In this document: piece by piece, positions 9,769 to 19,600 of the stretch
Position numbering within the stretch: the stretch's first letter is position 1
How the letters are laid out: every line of letters starts with the position of its first letter
Source: Thermoproteota archaeon
GTDB taxonomy: Archaea > Thermoproteota > Thermoprotei_A > Sulfolobales > NBVN01
DNA: 64,000 nucleotides
Assembly: GCA_030550455.1 (NCBI GenBank)
Contig: JAUQPH010000003.1
Coordinates: forward strand, 9,134 to 73,133
Direction of reading: 5' to 3'
Made by a program: the position numbers and the translations under genes
Notes under the pieces: model-generated
What the model was told of the DNA's origin: nothing
Databases searched by the model: none
Seen by the model: the letters and a program-made list of their open reading frames with translations, nothing else

Positions 9769-11676
9769 TTACTCTGGAAGTAGTTTGGCTTCAGATAGCT
9801 TGTCCGCCAACCACTTCAGGTCTAGCTCCTCCAGCTTCGCTCTTGTCGGTCTACCCCTCATCCAACCTCTCAAGCTGTAGTACTCTGGAAGCATCTCACT
9901 CAACCTAACTACATGCCCTTTAGCCGGCCCCTCAGGCATAGGCTCCTCTAGTAGCCTCTTGGGTAGTGTATCGTACTGTTCTCCGTCTTCAAAAGACAGC
10001 ACGTTGAAGGCTCTCTCCGCGTTGTATATTCTCTCACCTATTCTCTCGAACTCCTCCTTGGTTATGTCCCACCCTGTTACCGCCGATAATTGCTCGGCCA
10101 TGACGTCCGACCAATAGGCGAACGTAACGAACTTGCAGACAATTAAGCTATCTATAGTTGCGAATACGTCCTGGAAGTGCTTAACCCACCCTGCCTTACC
10201 TTTAGTCTCGAACCTATCGAGTAACTGTGGAACTCCTAAGATCTCAGGAGAGATCATGTAGGCCCTGAGGTGACAGCCACCCCTGTTACTCGTAGCGTAC
10301 GCTAGCCCGTGGCCTTGCGCACCTCTCGGATCATACGCTGGTAGCTCCTGGCCTCTAACGACCATAGCTAACTCGGGTGCTCCGTACTTCTGGGCTAGCC
10401 TGAGAGCCCCCTCGGCTATGTCGTCTCCAAAGCCGCTACGGTAAGCGGTTCTCCACGTTAGCTCGATTAAGGCCTCTCCGCTACCCCATGTTGCTCTTAG
10501 ACCGCGTAGCTTCTCTGGAGGAATCTTCCCTTTTTCAACAAGCTCCATGAACGTCCCTATTACGTGACCCATAGATATAGTGTCTAGTCCTAGCTCATTG
10601 CACAGATAGTTTGCCTTAGATATAGCTGCTAGATCGTCTGTACCGGTTTGAGCACCGAGAGCCCAAACCGTCTCGTACTCCGGTCCTCCCCCCTCTCCTG
10701 TGAATGGTGGCTTAGTTATCTTAGTGTATCTAGCGCACGCAATCGGACAACCCCAGCAAACCTCTTCCCTCTGCTTCTCCCAGTCCATTATTTCTCTAGC
10801 AATAGTTTCACCACTAGTCTTATCTGCCGTCGGGAACACACCGGTCTGGAAGTTCCTAGTTGGGTAGATCCCGTGAGCGTTGATTATGTTGACTAGAACA
10901 GCCGTACCGTACTTCGGTAAAGCCTCACTAGTAATCGCCGACCTTTTTATGAGGTCCATAGACTTTACGACAACTTCTCTAAACTTAGCCTCATTAGCTA
11001 CAGGGGGCTTCATATGTCCTCTTACTGCTATAGCCTTAAGCTTCTTGCTACCCCATACGGCGCCATGTCCTCCTCGACCGGCGGCCCTACTCTTGTCGTT
11101 GATTATACAGGCTATCCTAACAAGTCTCTCGCCAGCAGGTCCGATGCAGGCCACCTTGATTCTCGCAGCCTCGTCTTTACCTACTACAGGAGCTAGTTCT
11201 TCCTGTATGATGTCGGTGGTGTCGTGAGTATCTCTACCCCAAAGGTGCTTAGCGTCCCTAAGCTCGGCTTTTCCGTCATGGATCCAGAGGTACACAGGCC
11301 TCTCAGACGCACCCTCAATTATTATTGCGTCGTAGCCGGCAAACTTTAGCTCAGGACCGAACTTCCCACCACTCTGGGAATCGTGTAGAGTGTTGTTAAG
11401 TGGAGACTTCGTTACGGAGCACCATCTACCAGACGAAGGTATCCCCACTATACCCGTGAGAGGTCCGGTAGCTACGATGGCCTTGTTTGCTGGACTAAGT
11501 GGGTCGACCTTAGGATCAACCTCCTTGAGTATGTAGTAAGCCCCTAGACCTCTACCGCCTATCCACTTCCTCAGGATGTCTTCGGGAGGGAGTGGCTCGT
11601 CGATAACTCTCTGGTTTGTCAAGTCTACTCTGAGAACTTTACCCATATAACCTCCGAGTGGCAAAGATTCCACCAT
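9769..11676 (-). CDS. aor: Tungsten-containing aldehyde:ferredoxin oxidoreductase (AOR family)
   Basis: GGYMGKVLRVDLTNQ, WIGGRGLGAYYIL, 4Fe-4S motif CWGCPIAC, later Cys in LIVCKFVTFAYW. Confidence 0.93.
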   Translation of the reverse strand: MVESLPLGGYMGKVLRVDLTNQRVIDEPLPPEDILRKWIGGRGLGAYYILKEVDPKVDPLSPANKAIVATGPLTGIVGIPSSGRWCSVTKSPLNNTLHDSQSGGKFGPELKFAGYDAIIIEGASERPVYLWIHDGKAELRDAKHLWGRDTHDTTDIIQEELAPVVGKDEAARIKVACIGPAGERLVRIACIINDKSRAAGRGGHGAVWGSKKLKAIAVRGHMKPPVANEAKFREVVVKSMDLIKRSAITSEALPKYGTAVLVNIINAHGIYPTRNFQTGVFPTADKTSGETIAREIMDWEKQREEVCWGCPIACARYTKITKPPFTGEGGGPEYETVWALGAQTGTDDLAAISKANYLCNELGLDTISMGHVIGTFMELVEKGKIPPEKLRGLRATWGSGEALIELTWRTAYRSGFGDDIAEGALRLAQKYGAPELAMVVRGQELPAYDPRGAQGHGLAYATSNRGGCHLRAYMISPEILGVPQLLDRFETKGKAGWVKHFQDVFATIDSLIVCKFVTFAYWSDVMAEQLSAVTGWDITKEEFERIGERIYNAERAFNVLSFEDGEQYDTLPKRLLEEPMPEGPAKGHVVRLSEMLPEYYSLRGWMRGRPTRAKLEELDLKWLADKLSEAKLLPE

Positions 11677-11737
11677 ATCTATAAACTATATTAGCAGTTT
11701 TAAACTTTCTGTTTCAGGATTGGCTAGGTAAGCGTGG

Positions 11738-12835
11738 ATGGGTAAGTTCGAGACTACTGACTGGGTCATAGAGCTGAAGAGCGGAGCACGCCCTAGAGAA
11801 GTCGTTATGGAGATATCTACGCTATGTGAGTTTAAGTGCGTCCACTGCTTTAGGTGGAGTGCGAGAAACTTCACTGAAACCTATATGGATATGAGTAAGT
11901 TCTCCAAGATCTTGGAGAACCTAGTCCAGTCCGGTGTCGAGAAGGTCACTCTGACCGGCTGGGGTGAGCCTACGACTCACCCAAACTTCGAGCAGTTGCT
12001 GAAGTATCTCAGGAGTCGAGGACTTCGAGTGGTGCTGAATACCAACGGATATAGGTTATCTAAGCTCTATAGAGTTGTAGCCGAGAATGTTGACGAGATA
12101 GTGGTCAGTATTGACGCAGCTGCTCTCGAGCTCTACGGCAGAGTACGCGTTGGAGGTGTTCTACCAGAGGTAGTTGAAAGCCTGAGGAAGGTCGTAGAAC
12201 TAAAGAGGCTTGAGTTAGTTACGGGACCAACCATAAAGGTCATTTTCACTATCACGAAGCTAAACTCCCATGAGGCAGGTGACTTACTCAAACTAGCTAG
12301 AGAGCTAGGAGTTAACGAGGTGATGTATAGCTACTACATACCATTAGAAGGAGAGCGTGGGCTAGACTGCGTAAGTGATACTTACTGTATTAAGAGGTTT
12401 GAGGAATCTATAGAGAAAGCGAAGAGAGAGTATCCAGAGCTGGGGTTGAGGATCTCAGTACCCCAGCTTCCCCTCGGGTCATATAGGTCGTGCCCATTTG
12501 CTCAAAACAAAGCTCTCTACATTCGAGTTGATGGATCGGTTACTCCATGCCTCTACTATTCGCGCACGTGGAAGACCAAGCTGTTCGGTGTTGAAAGATC
12601 TATAAACGAAATCGTTCTAGGTAGCGCAATCGAAGAGTCCCTCGCAGACATCTGGAGAAACGAATACTCTAAGCTCTACTACAAGCTATCCTTTAACGAA
12701 ATGCCGTCGTGCTTTACATGCGTACTAGCAAACTACTGCGCTCTAACTAGAAGCAACGATGGAGACTGCCTAGGCAACACTCCAACGTGTGCGCATTGCC
12801 CGTTCTATCACGGATTAACGTTCTGCCCTCTTTAA
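11738..12835 (+). CDS. Radical SAM/SPASM protein, AOR cofactor-modifying-like
   Basis: CEFKCVHC radical SAM motif, C-terminal Cys cluster CFTCVLANYC...CLGNTPTCAHC; divergent from aor. Confidence 0.85.
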   Translation: MGKFETTDWVIELKSGARPREVVMEISTLCEFKCVHCFRWSARNFTETYMDMSKFSKILENLVQSGVEKVTLTGWGEPTTHPNFEQLLKYLRSRGLRVVLNTNGYRLSKLYRVVAENVDEIVVSIDAAALELYGRVRVGGVLPEVVESLRKVVELKRLELVTGPTIKVIFTITKLNSHEAGDLLKLARELGVNEVMYSYYIPLEGERGLDCVSDTYCIKRFEESIEKAKREYPELGLRISVPQLPLGSYRSCPFAQNKALYIRVDGSVTPCLYYSRTWKTKLFGVERSINEIVLGSAIEESLADIWRNEYSKLYYKLSFNEMPSCFTCVLANYCALTRSNDGDCLGNTPTCAHCPFYHGLTFCPL

Positions 12836-13016
12836 CGATTACGTAAGTACCATCAATTTCGGAAAGCAGTCTCTATCTACCACACCGACTTATAACGATT
12901 AACGTCGTTAGTAACATCGAGAAAGGTCTATAAAGGTTTTCTGCCGCTAATTTACAGGAGCTGGTCACTTACATTAAATAACCTAGCGGAGTTCCTCCTA
13001 AGTCTTAATCGCCGTG

Positions 13017-13136
13017 GTGGGTACTTAGAGTACCCACTAGCGTTCTTAAGGTAATGCGAACTCGGAGCCCTGAACCAGCTCTATTTATTAAAAACTAGCC
13101 AGCTCATTGGCTAGAAATACTGAGGTTCTGAAACCT
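13017..13136. other. Intergenic hairpin cluster (candidate structured RNA or terminator region)
   Basis: GTGGGTACT-tag-AGTACCCAC (13017-13037), CTAGCCA-gctcat-TGGCTAG (13095-13114), AGGTT-ctga-AACCT (13123-13136). Confidence 0.4.
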
Positions 13137-13210
13137 TTATCGGGTAGTTAGCTATTCAGGAACTGTCGCTCAAACCCGAGCAGTTGCGGTACTGAGTCGT
13201 AATACGTCTT

Positions 13211-13498
13211 TTACCCTCCTCCTGCAGGAGGAAAGATGTCTACGACGTCACCGTCTTTGACTCTAGCGAGCAAGCCCCCGGAGAACCTAGAGTTTACTCC
13301 GTTTATTAAAACGATAAATCTCTCAGTAAATTCCCCATTAAGAAAACTCCGGAGTTCTTGGATTCTTTCAAGAACTTCTCTAAGAGTAGAAGACTCGCCA
13401 TGAACTACTATATCGTTTTCCTTCCAACCAAGTTTGGTTACTAGATCCATATAAACCCTTATCTTAACTCTCAACCTAACAGCCCAATAACCATACAA
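13211..13498 (-). CDS. MoaD/ThiS-family ubiquitin-like sulfur carrier
   Basis: 95 aa ending VVDIFPPAGGG with a terminal GG. Confidence 0.85.
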   Translation of the reverse strand: MYGYWAVRLRVKIRVYMDLVTKLGWKENDIVVHGESSTLREVLERIQELRSFLNGEFTERFIVLINGVNSRFSGGLLARVKDGDVVDIFPPAGGG

Positions 13499-13539
13499 AA
13501 ACGCTGTATTTAAGGTTCATACAAGACTGTGTCTTCTGT

Positions 13540-13787
13540 AAGAGTTTTTACGCTGTTTTAGCTACTATGAGTACTTGGAGGACGTATCATGCTTCAATGA
13601 CGGCGTGGTACCCATCAGAGGCGGGGGATATATTTATACCTCGAGGCGGGCTCTGTGGTGCCCGCCGATGTAGCTCCCGATGACCCTGCGGTAGGTGAGC
13701 AGGTGCTGAGGTAGAAGCCCGTGTCGATAAAACCCAAGATAATCAAAAACACCTAAACAAACCAAGTAAACGACACGGGCAACCACC
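13540..13787 (+). mobile_element. TnpB 3'-end relic with conserved right end (copy R2)
   Basis: Near-identical to 42251-42448 over TCCCGATGACCCTGCGGTAGGTGAGCAGGTGCTGAGGTAGAAGCCCGTG; ends CGACACGGGCAACCACC. Confidence 0.6.
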
Positions 13788-14213
13788 ATACATCCCTTTA
13801 CCTTATATGAGAAACCAACCCGAGAGAACTCCTGAAGTACCTCAAGCAACTGTTTCGTGTTTCGTATTGGCTTGTGTCTCTTGATCGATGCGCGAAGGCT
13901 ACTATGTGGGGAGGTTGGAGCCCTTTGATGAGGTGCGAGCTCTCCCTGAAGGCGAACCGAGATGTGGATTGCTTGGAGCTGCTTTAAACACCCTAAAGCC
14001 TGACGGATCTCGGAGCAAAATGCTGAGGAAAACATATTATACATAAGAGAAGCTAGCTCAACTCATGTAGACTAAAACGAGAGCTGAGACTTCAACTTCT
14101 TGTCTCTCTAGTGTATTCTGTTTGGTAAGAACTAGCTAGTTAGGTCTCGTAAGTTGTGTAGCTAAAAGTAGAAAGAATATAACGCAGTTGGCGCATCGTT
14201 CTCAGGGGGTAGT

Positions 14214-14747
14214 GTGAGTTCAGAGGATTACATTAAGTTCCTTACGACTCGAAGGAGTATTAGGAAATACAAGAAAGAACCAGTAGCGTTAGACCAGCTA
14301 ATTAAAGTTATCGATACCGCCAGATTCGCTCCTAGCGCAAAAAACAGTCAGCCGTGGGAGTTCGTAATAGTGGTAGACCCTAAGACAAAGCACGACCTAG
14401 CATCGGTTTACCCTTGGAGGCAGGCATTACGAGATGCACCAGCAGGTATAGTAGTTCTCTGCGACGAGACAGCTTCGCCTATGTTCTACATGCTAGATTG
14501 TGCCAACGCTGTTACCTATTTAATGTTAGCAGCACATGCCGTCGGCTTAGGGACGGTGTGGTTAGGTGTCGGAGAAAAGGAGAAGCCTATTATCCAGGAA
14601 ATAGTGGGAGCCCCTAAACACAAAGTTCCTATAGCCATAGTTGCCATAGGCTACCCTGACGAAAGCCCGAAGCCGAGGCCCAGAAAGCCTGTTGATGACA
14701 TAGTTCACATAAACAGGTATGGGAATCGTCTCACCGTCTCTAGTTAG
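14214..14747 (+). CDS. Nitroreductase family protein
   Basis: FLTTRRSIRKYKKEPV, APSAKNSQPWEFVIV, GLGTVWLGVGE. Confidence 0.92.
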   Translation: MSSEDYIKFLTTRRSIRKYKKEPVALDQLIKVIDTARFAPSAKNSQPWEFVIVVDPKTKHDLASVYPWRQALRDAPAGIVVLCDETASPMFYMLDCANAVTYLMLAAHAVGLGTVWLGVGEKEKPIIQEIVGAPKHKVPIAIVAIGYPDESPKPRPRKPVDDIVHINRYGNRLTVSS

Positions 14748-14826
14748 AGTATGAAATAGCTGGTACACTAAGTCGAAGCGCCTCTGTGTGTGCGGTGATT
14801 ACCTTGAAAGGCAGGTGTAGTGAGAA

Positions 14827-15543
14827 TTGATTGAAAGCTTAGTGTTGAGAGTCGTAGCCTACGGCCTCATACCGACGATAGCAACTATTCTCGGTTCTGC
14901 TCTCATTTTTCTCCACGTGAGCTTAGACGAGAGGTTCGTTGATGTAGCTCTAGGGTTCGGCTCGGGGCTCATGGTTTACGTAGCTTTCGTAGAGCTCCTT
15001 ATTCCGTCTATCGAACTCGGAGGACTGGGGCTATCGCTAGTAGGGTTTACCATCGGGTTTATTTTGATCAAGTCTCTAGACACTTTCGTCCCACACGCAC
15101 GGGTCGTTCGCAACGACGGGCGCAGAAACCTGACTTTAATAGCTTTAGCTATAGCGATACACAATATTCCAGAAGGTCTAGCTGTAGGCTCTACATCTCT
15201 CCATAGCCCAGAGGCGGGTCTAGCTACTGCGATAGCTATAGCAATACAGGACGTTCCCGAGGGTTTGATAGTTTCTCTATCGGTCGCTACCTCTTCAGGG
15301 AAAATCCTATCAGGCTTTCTAGCCGGAGTACTAAGTGCTGTATCCGAACTGGTCTCGGCAATAGCCTCTCTAGTGGGACTTATCGATACTGCGATAACAC
15401 TACCCGTGCTCCTAGCTCTCTCTGCTAGCGCTATGGTGTACGTAGTTGTACACGAGGTTGCACCCGAGATCTTTGGTCACGAACACGATGAATACGCTAC
15501 TCTGGGGTTTATTGCTGGGTTAATAATAGGTATGATACTATAG
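14827..15543 (+). CDS. ZIP family metal transporter
   Basis: ALAIAIHNIPEGLAVG and IAIQDVPEGLIVSLS. Confidence 0.92.
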   Translation: MIESLVLRVVAYGLIPTIATILGSALIFLHVSLDERFVDVALGFGSGLMVYVAFVELLIPSIELGGLGLSLVGFTIGFILIKSLDTFVPHARVVRNDGRRNLTLIALAIAIHNIPEGLAVGSTSLHSPEAGLATAIAIAIQDVPEGLIVSLSVATSSGKILSGFLAGVLSAVSELVSAIASLVGLIDTAITLPVLLALSASAMVYVVVHEVAPEIFGHEHDEYATLGFIAGLIIGMIL

Positions 15544-15677
15544 CTTGTAAAATCGACTAACACCTTGATCAAGCTGGTGTATTAAAGCGTCTAGAGGACT
15601 CTCGTCCATCATTCACTATCGTGGTGTATGCGAAATAGATATAACTTACCTGATAACACTTGTAGTGGGTTTAAACC

Positions 15678-16544
15678 TTGGTAGAGATCCGAAGGGTAGC
15701 CATCATTGGATTTGGTACTATGGGTTCTGGTATTGCTCAAGTTTTTGCGCAGGCAGGCTTTAAGGTTGTGGCAGTCGATGTTTCTGAGGATGCGCTAAAA
15801 AGAGGGTTAAGCCTAGTTTGGGAAGGACCGTATGGCCTAAAGAAGGCTGTCGAAAAGGGTAGGCTAACTGAGGAGCAGGCTCGCGAAGCCTTCTCCAGGA
15901 TTAGTGTTACGACAAGCATTCAGGAAGCAGTGAGAGAGTCAGACTTAGTTATTGAAGCTGTTTTCGAAGACCTCGAGGTTAAGAGGAAAGTCTTTAGAGA
16001 AGTAGATGCTGCTGCCCCACCTAACGCGATTTTGGCTAGCAATACATCAACTCTCAGCATAACTGCCCTCGCCGCAGTAACTAAGAGACCGGACAAGGTA
16101 GTGGGCATGCACTTCTTTAACCCTCCACAGGTTATGAAGCTAGTTGAGGTAGTGAAGGGATTTCTTACCTCTGACGAGACGGTTGAGGTAGTAAGGTCTC
16201 TAGCTGAGAGGCTAGGTAAGGTCCCTGTAGTCTGTAAAGACTCACCAGGCTTCATAGCGAATAGAATAGGTGTGTTACCAATTCTCGAAGCTATAAGGCT
16301 GTATGAGAGTGGTGTTGCTACTGCTAGCGATATCGATCAAGCTATGAAGTTAGGTTATAACTGGCCAATGGGACCACTAGAACTGGCAGACTTCATAGGA
16401 CTCGACGTCCTCTTGGGGATAGCTGAGATACTGTATAGAGAGACCGGGAATCAGGCATACCACCCACCTCCTCTACTCAGAAGACTTGTCGCCGCCGGAT
16501 ATCTTGGGAGAAAATCTGGAAGGGGCTTCCATGTCTATAGATAA
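15678..16544 (+). CDS. 3-hydroxyacyl-CoA (3-hydroxybutyryl-CoA) dehydrogenase
   Basis: VAIIGFGTMGSGIAQVFAQAG, GMHFFNPPQVMKLVEVV, GYNWPMGPLELADFIGLD. Confidence 0.95.
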   Translation: MVEIRRVAIIGFGTMGSGIAQVFAQAGFKVVAVDVSEDALKRGLSLVWEGPYGLKKAVEKGRLTEEQAREAFSRISVTTSIQEAVRESDLVIEAVFEDLEVKRKVFREVDAAAPPNAILASNTSTLSITALAAVTKRPDKVVGMHFFNPPQVMKLVEVVKGFLTSDETVEVVRSLAERLGKVPVVCKDSPGFIANRIGVLPILEAIRLYESGVATASDIDQAMKLGYNWPMGPLELADFIGLDVLLGIAEILYRETGNQAYHPPPLLRRLVAAGYLGRKSGRGFHVYR

Positions 16545-16546
16545 GG

Positions 16547-17329
16547 GTGAGTAGCGTGGAACTGAAGTACGTAGCCTACGAGAAAAAGGAGAGAGTAGCC
16601 GTCATAACCCTTAATAGACCCGAGAAGCTTAACGCACTGAACCGCGATGTCTTAACAGATTTACGGAAAGCTTTGGAAGAGGCAGAAAAGGATCCGGAAG
16701 TTAGAGTAGTAATTATAACGGGAACTGGTAAGAGCTTTTGTGCTGGTGCCGATATCACCGAGTTCACAAAAGGTGTAGCAGACGTTAGAGGGTTTATAGA
16801 GTTAGGTAGGGAGGTCTTCGAGTTCATCGAGAACATGTCTAAACCTGTTATAGCAGCTGTTAACGGCTATGCTTTAGGGGGCGGATTCGAGCTCGCTCTT
16901 TCCTGCGACTTCGTTATAGCAGCCTCGAGCGCCGCATTCGGATCTACTGAAATCAATCTCGGAATAGTTCCTGGGTGGGGTGCTACTCAAAAGCTAGTAT
17001 TCATGGCTGGACTAGCCAAAGCGAGAGAGATAGTAATGTTAGGAGAGGTGTTTTCAGCAGAGGAGGCTTTGAAGCATGGAATAGTGCATAGAGTCGTTCA
17101 ACCGGAAAAACTGATGGATGAAGCTATGGCTCTAGCGGTTAAGCTTTGCCAGAAGAGCCCAACTGCTCTCGCAATAGCTAAGGCGGTGCTCAGTAGGTCC
17201 GCTAGGTCCATACTAGCACCTGGCCTAGAGCTTGAGAGGTCTATGTTTTACGTTGCTGTATCTTCCGAGGAAGCTAAGGAAGGAATATCAGCTTTCCTAG
17301 AGAAGAGAAAACCTAAGTGGCAAAGCTAA
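16547..17329 (+). CDS. Enoyl-CoA hydratase/isomerase
   Basis: VITLNRPEKLNALN, KSFCAGADITEF, AAVNGYALGGGFELALSCD. Confidence 0.95.
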   Translation: MSSVELKYVAYEKKERVAVITLNRPEKLNALNRDVLTDLRKALEEAEKDPEVRVVIITGTGKSFCAGADITEFTKGVADVRGFIELGREVFEFIENMSKPVIAAVNGYALGGGFELALSCDFVIAASSAAFGSTEINLGIVPGWGATQKLVFMAGLAKAREIVMLGEVFSAEEALKHGIVHRVVQPEKLMDEAMALAVKLCQKSPTALAIAKAVLSRSARSILAPGLELERSMFYVAVSSEEAKEGISAFLEKRKPKWQS

Positions 17330-17524
17330 CCTTTTCAGCAGGCCCCATAGTTTTTCACTAACTTTTTTATTCAAGGTCGGGAAGTTAGCGTACTTGCTGA
17401 AACTTTTAAGTGGTGATAGTTGCGACTATGAATCCACTAGCAAGAAGCCTGCGTGCACGCAGTAAGGTCGATAAGTAACACTCTAGCTTATATTGAGCTC
17501 TATAACTCTGTAATGGTGTAGTAG

Positions 17525-18745
17525 TTGCCGTTAGATTTCGAGTTTACTAAAGAGCAGGAAGACATCAGGTTGACAGTACGAGAGTTCGCTGAGAAGTACA
17601 TTGCCCCAAAAGCTGTTGAGTTTGAGGAAAAGCAGGAAGTACCGAAAGAAATCACTAGAGAGATGGCAAGACTCGGTTTGTTTGGAATTCTCTTTCCAGA
17701 AAAGTACGACGGACTCGGGCTAGACCCGATTACAGCAGGTATAGTTTTAGAGGAGATAGTTAGAGCTGACATAACGTTCTCGCTAGCTGTGGCTTACTTA
17801 GTTCACACGTCTTGGGGTTATGTCGCATATAAGTATGGTAGTGATGAGTTTAGAGAGGACATCATAAGAAAGGCGGCTAAAGGCGATATATGGGTCGGTA
17901 TAGCCACTACGGAACCTGGAGCAGGATCCGACCTAGTGGGAATAACTACTACAGCGAAAAAAGATGTAGACGGGTATCTGATCTTCGGTGAGAAGGCTTA
18001 CATTTCTGGAGTTAGAGAAGCTAGGGAAAAGGGAGCTTGGTTCGAGCTGGGTGGTGGACATGTTACACTAGCATATACGGATAAGACTAAGCAACACAAA
18101 GGTATGAGCTTGTTTTTCGTACCGCTAACCGACCCCAACATAACGATTAGGTTAGAGAAAGAGTTCGGGAGAAAGGGTTGGTCGTTCGGTAGCTTCGTAC
18201 TTAACAACGTTAAGGTACCTGAAACCTATAGAATAGGTGAAGAAGGTAGGGGCTTCTACATAGCTATGGAAGGGTTCGACCACGCTAGAGCCTATATTGC
18301 GCTAGCGTGCGCTGTAGGAGGTAAGAGAGCTATAGAGCTAGCAGCTGAATACGCTAAACAGAGAAGAGCTTTCGGAGAACCTGTGGCCACATTCCAAGGC
18401 GTACAGTTCCAGCTAGCCGACAACTGGGCTAGACTAGAAGCAGCTCACGCTCTAGCGTATAAAGCTCTATGGGCTCTAAAAATGGAGCAAGAGGGTAAAA
18501 TAGGTAGGTTCGAGGTCACAAAGATAGCTGCTTCAGCGAAACTCTTCGCCGTACAGGCAGCTAAAGCAGCTATAGACGACGCTCTCAGATGGTTTGGTGC
18601 TTACGGCTACACCGAGGAGAACCTCGTGGCACTAGCTCTTAAAGCCGTTAAGAGCTACGACTGGGCTGAAGGCTCTCTCGACATTATGAGGTTGATAGTA
18701 GCTCGCGAGGTACTAGGAAAAGAGTACATAGTTAGGAGAAGGTAG
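17525..18745 (+). CDS. Acyl-CoA dehydrogenase
   Basis: GIATTEPGAGSDLVGI, QRRAFGEPVATFQGVQFQLAD, YGYTEENLV. Confidence 0.96.
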   Translation: MPLDFEFTKEQEDIRLTVREFAEKYIAPKAVEFEEKQEVPKEITREMARLGLFGILFPEKYDGLGLDPITAGIVLEEIVRADITFSLAVAYLVHTSWGYVAYKYGSDEFREDIIRKAAKGDIWVGIATTEPGAGSDLVGITTTAKKDVDGYLIFGEKAYISGVREAREKGAWFELGGGHVTLAYTDKTKQHKGMSLFFVPLTDPNITIRLEKEFGRKGWSFGSFVLNNVKVPETYRIGEEGRGFYIAMEGFDHARAYIALACAVGGKRAIELAAEYAKQRRAFGEPVATFQGVQFQLADNWARLEAAHALAYKALWALKMEQEGKIGRFEVTKIAASAKLFAVQAAKAAIDDALRWFGAYGYTEENLVALALKAVKSYDWAEGSLDIMRLIVAREVLGKEYIVRRR

Positions 18746-18786
18746 TACATCTTAAAGCCATCAGTACTTCGGGTGGTACTATACCG

Positions 18787-19596
18787 CTGAACTTAGTTGT
18801 CCTGGTTAAGCCAGTAGTAGACCCGAAAGCAGTAGTAAGGTTCAGACCAGATGGAACGATAGATAGATCTGCAGCAAAGCTAGTGGTTAACCCATACGAT
18901 AAGTACGCAATTGAGGCATCAGTCCAGCTTAAAGAAAAGTTTGGTGGGAAAGCTGTAGGCATAGCCATGGCACCCCCGCATGCAGCTGACGCTCTAAGAG
19001 AGGTGCTAGCTATGGGTGTTGATGAAATGGTTCTTCTTAGCGACCCCAAGTTAGCGGGATCCGATACTCTAGCTACTTCGTATGCTCTCTCAGTAGCTAT
19101 CAAGAAAGTTGAGCAGAGGCTAGGGTCGGTAGACCTTGTTCTCTGCGGTATAGAGTCCTCAGATAGCAATACAGGGCACATAGGACCTGAAGTAGGTGAG
19201 TGGCTCGGAGTACCTAGTGTATCGTATGTCGACAGAATATTGGAGATCAAAGATGGTTACGCTGTAGTCAAGAGACTGATCGAGGGAGGGTATGCCGTCA
19301 TGAAGGTGAAGCTCCCTGCGGTCTTTAGTATCGCTGGTACTAGCTACCAGCCCAGAATTCCATCACTAAGAGATGTGCTAGCCGCTAGGAGAAAGCAGAT
19401 AGATGTGTGGAACGCAGATGGAGTAGGTCTAGACCCGTCTCTAGTGGGTTTAGTGGGGTCGCCAACAAGAGTTGTGAAGATGTGGCGGATAGAGATCAGG
19501 AGGAAAGGTAAAATATTTACTGACTCGGACGTTGACGTAGCTATTGAGAAGCTCCTTAACGAGTTAAAGAAAGACGGAGTTCCGCTAGGGGTGTAG
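18787..19596 (+). CDS. etfB: Electron transfer flavoprotein beta subunit (start extended upstream of the ORF track, apparent CTG start)
   Basis: In-frame LNLVVLVKPVVDPKAVVRFRPDGTIDRSAAKLVVNPYDKYAIEASVQLKEKFGG matches the usual EtfB N-terminus; GIESSDSNTGHIGPEVGEWLGVP. Confidence 0.85.
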   Translation: MNLVVLVKPVVDPKAVVRFRPDGTIDRSAAKLVVNPYDKYAIEASVQLKEKFGGKAVGIAMAPPHAADALREVLAMGVDEMVLLSDPKLAGSDTLATSYALSVAIKKVEQRLGSVDLVLCGIESSDSNTGHIGPEVGEWLGVPSVSYVDRILEIKDGYAVVKRLIEGGYAVMKVKLPAVFSIAGTSYQPRIPSLRDVLAARRKQIDVWNADGVGLDPSLVGLVGSPTRVVKMWRIEIRRKGKIFTDSDVDVAIEKLLNELKKDGVPLGV

Positions 19597-19600
19597 TAAA

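Noticed and set aside
13670-13720. GATGA...CTGA spacing in R2/R4 considered as a C/D box sRNA
   Set aside because: The same sequence recurs within TnpB 3'-end relics and lacks paired C'/D' boxes, so a transposon-end explanation is simpler.
13634-14044. 136-aa minus-strand ORF in the track
   Set aside because: Overlaps relic R2 and its repeat; no protein-like motifs, so considered spurious.
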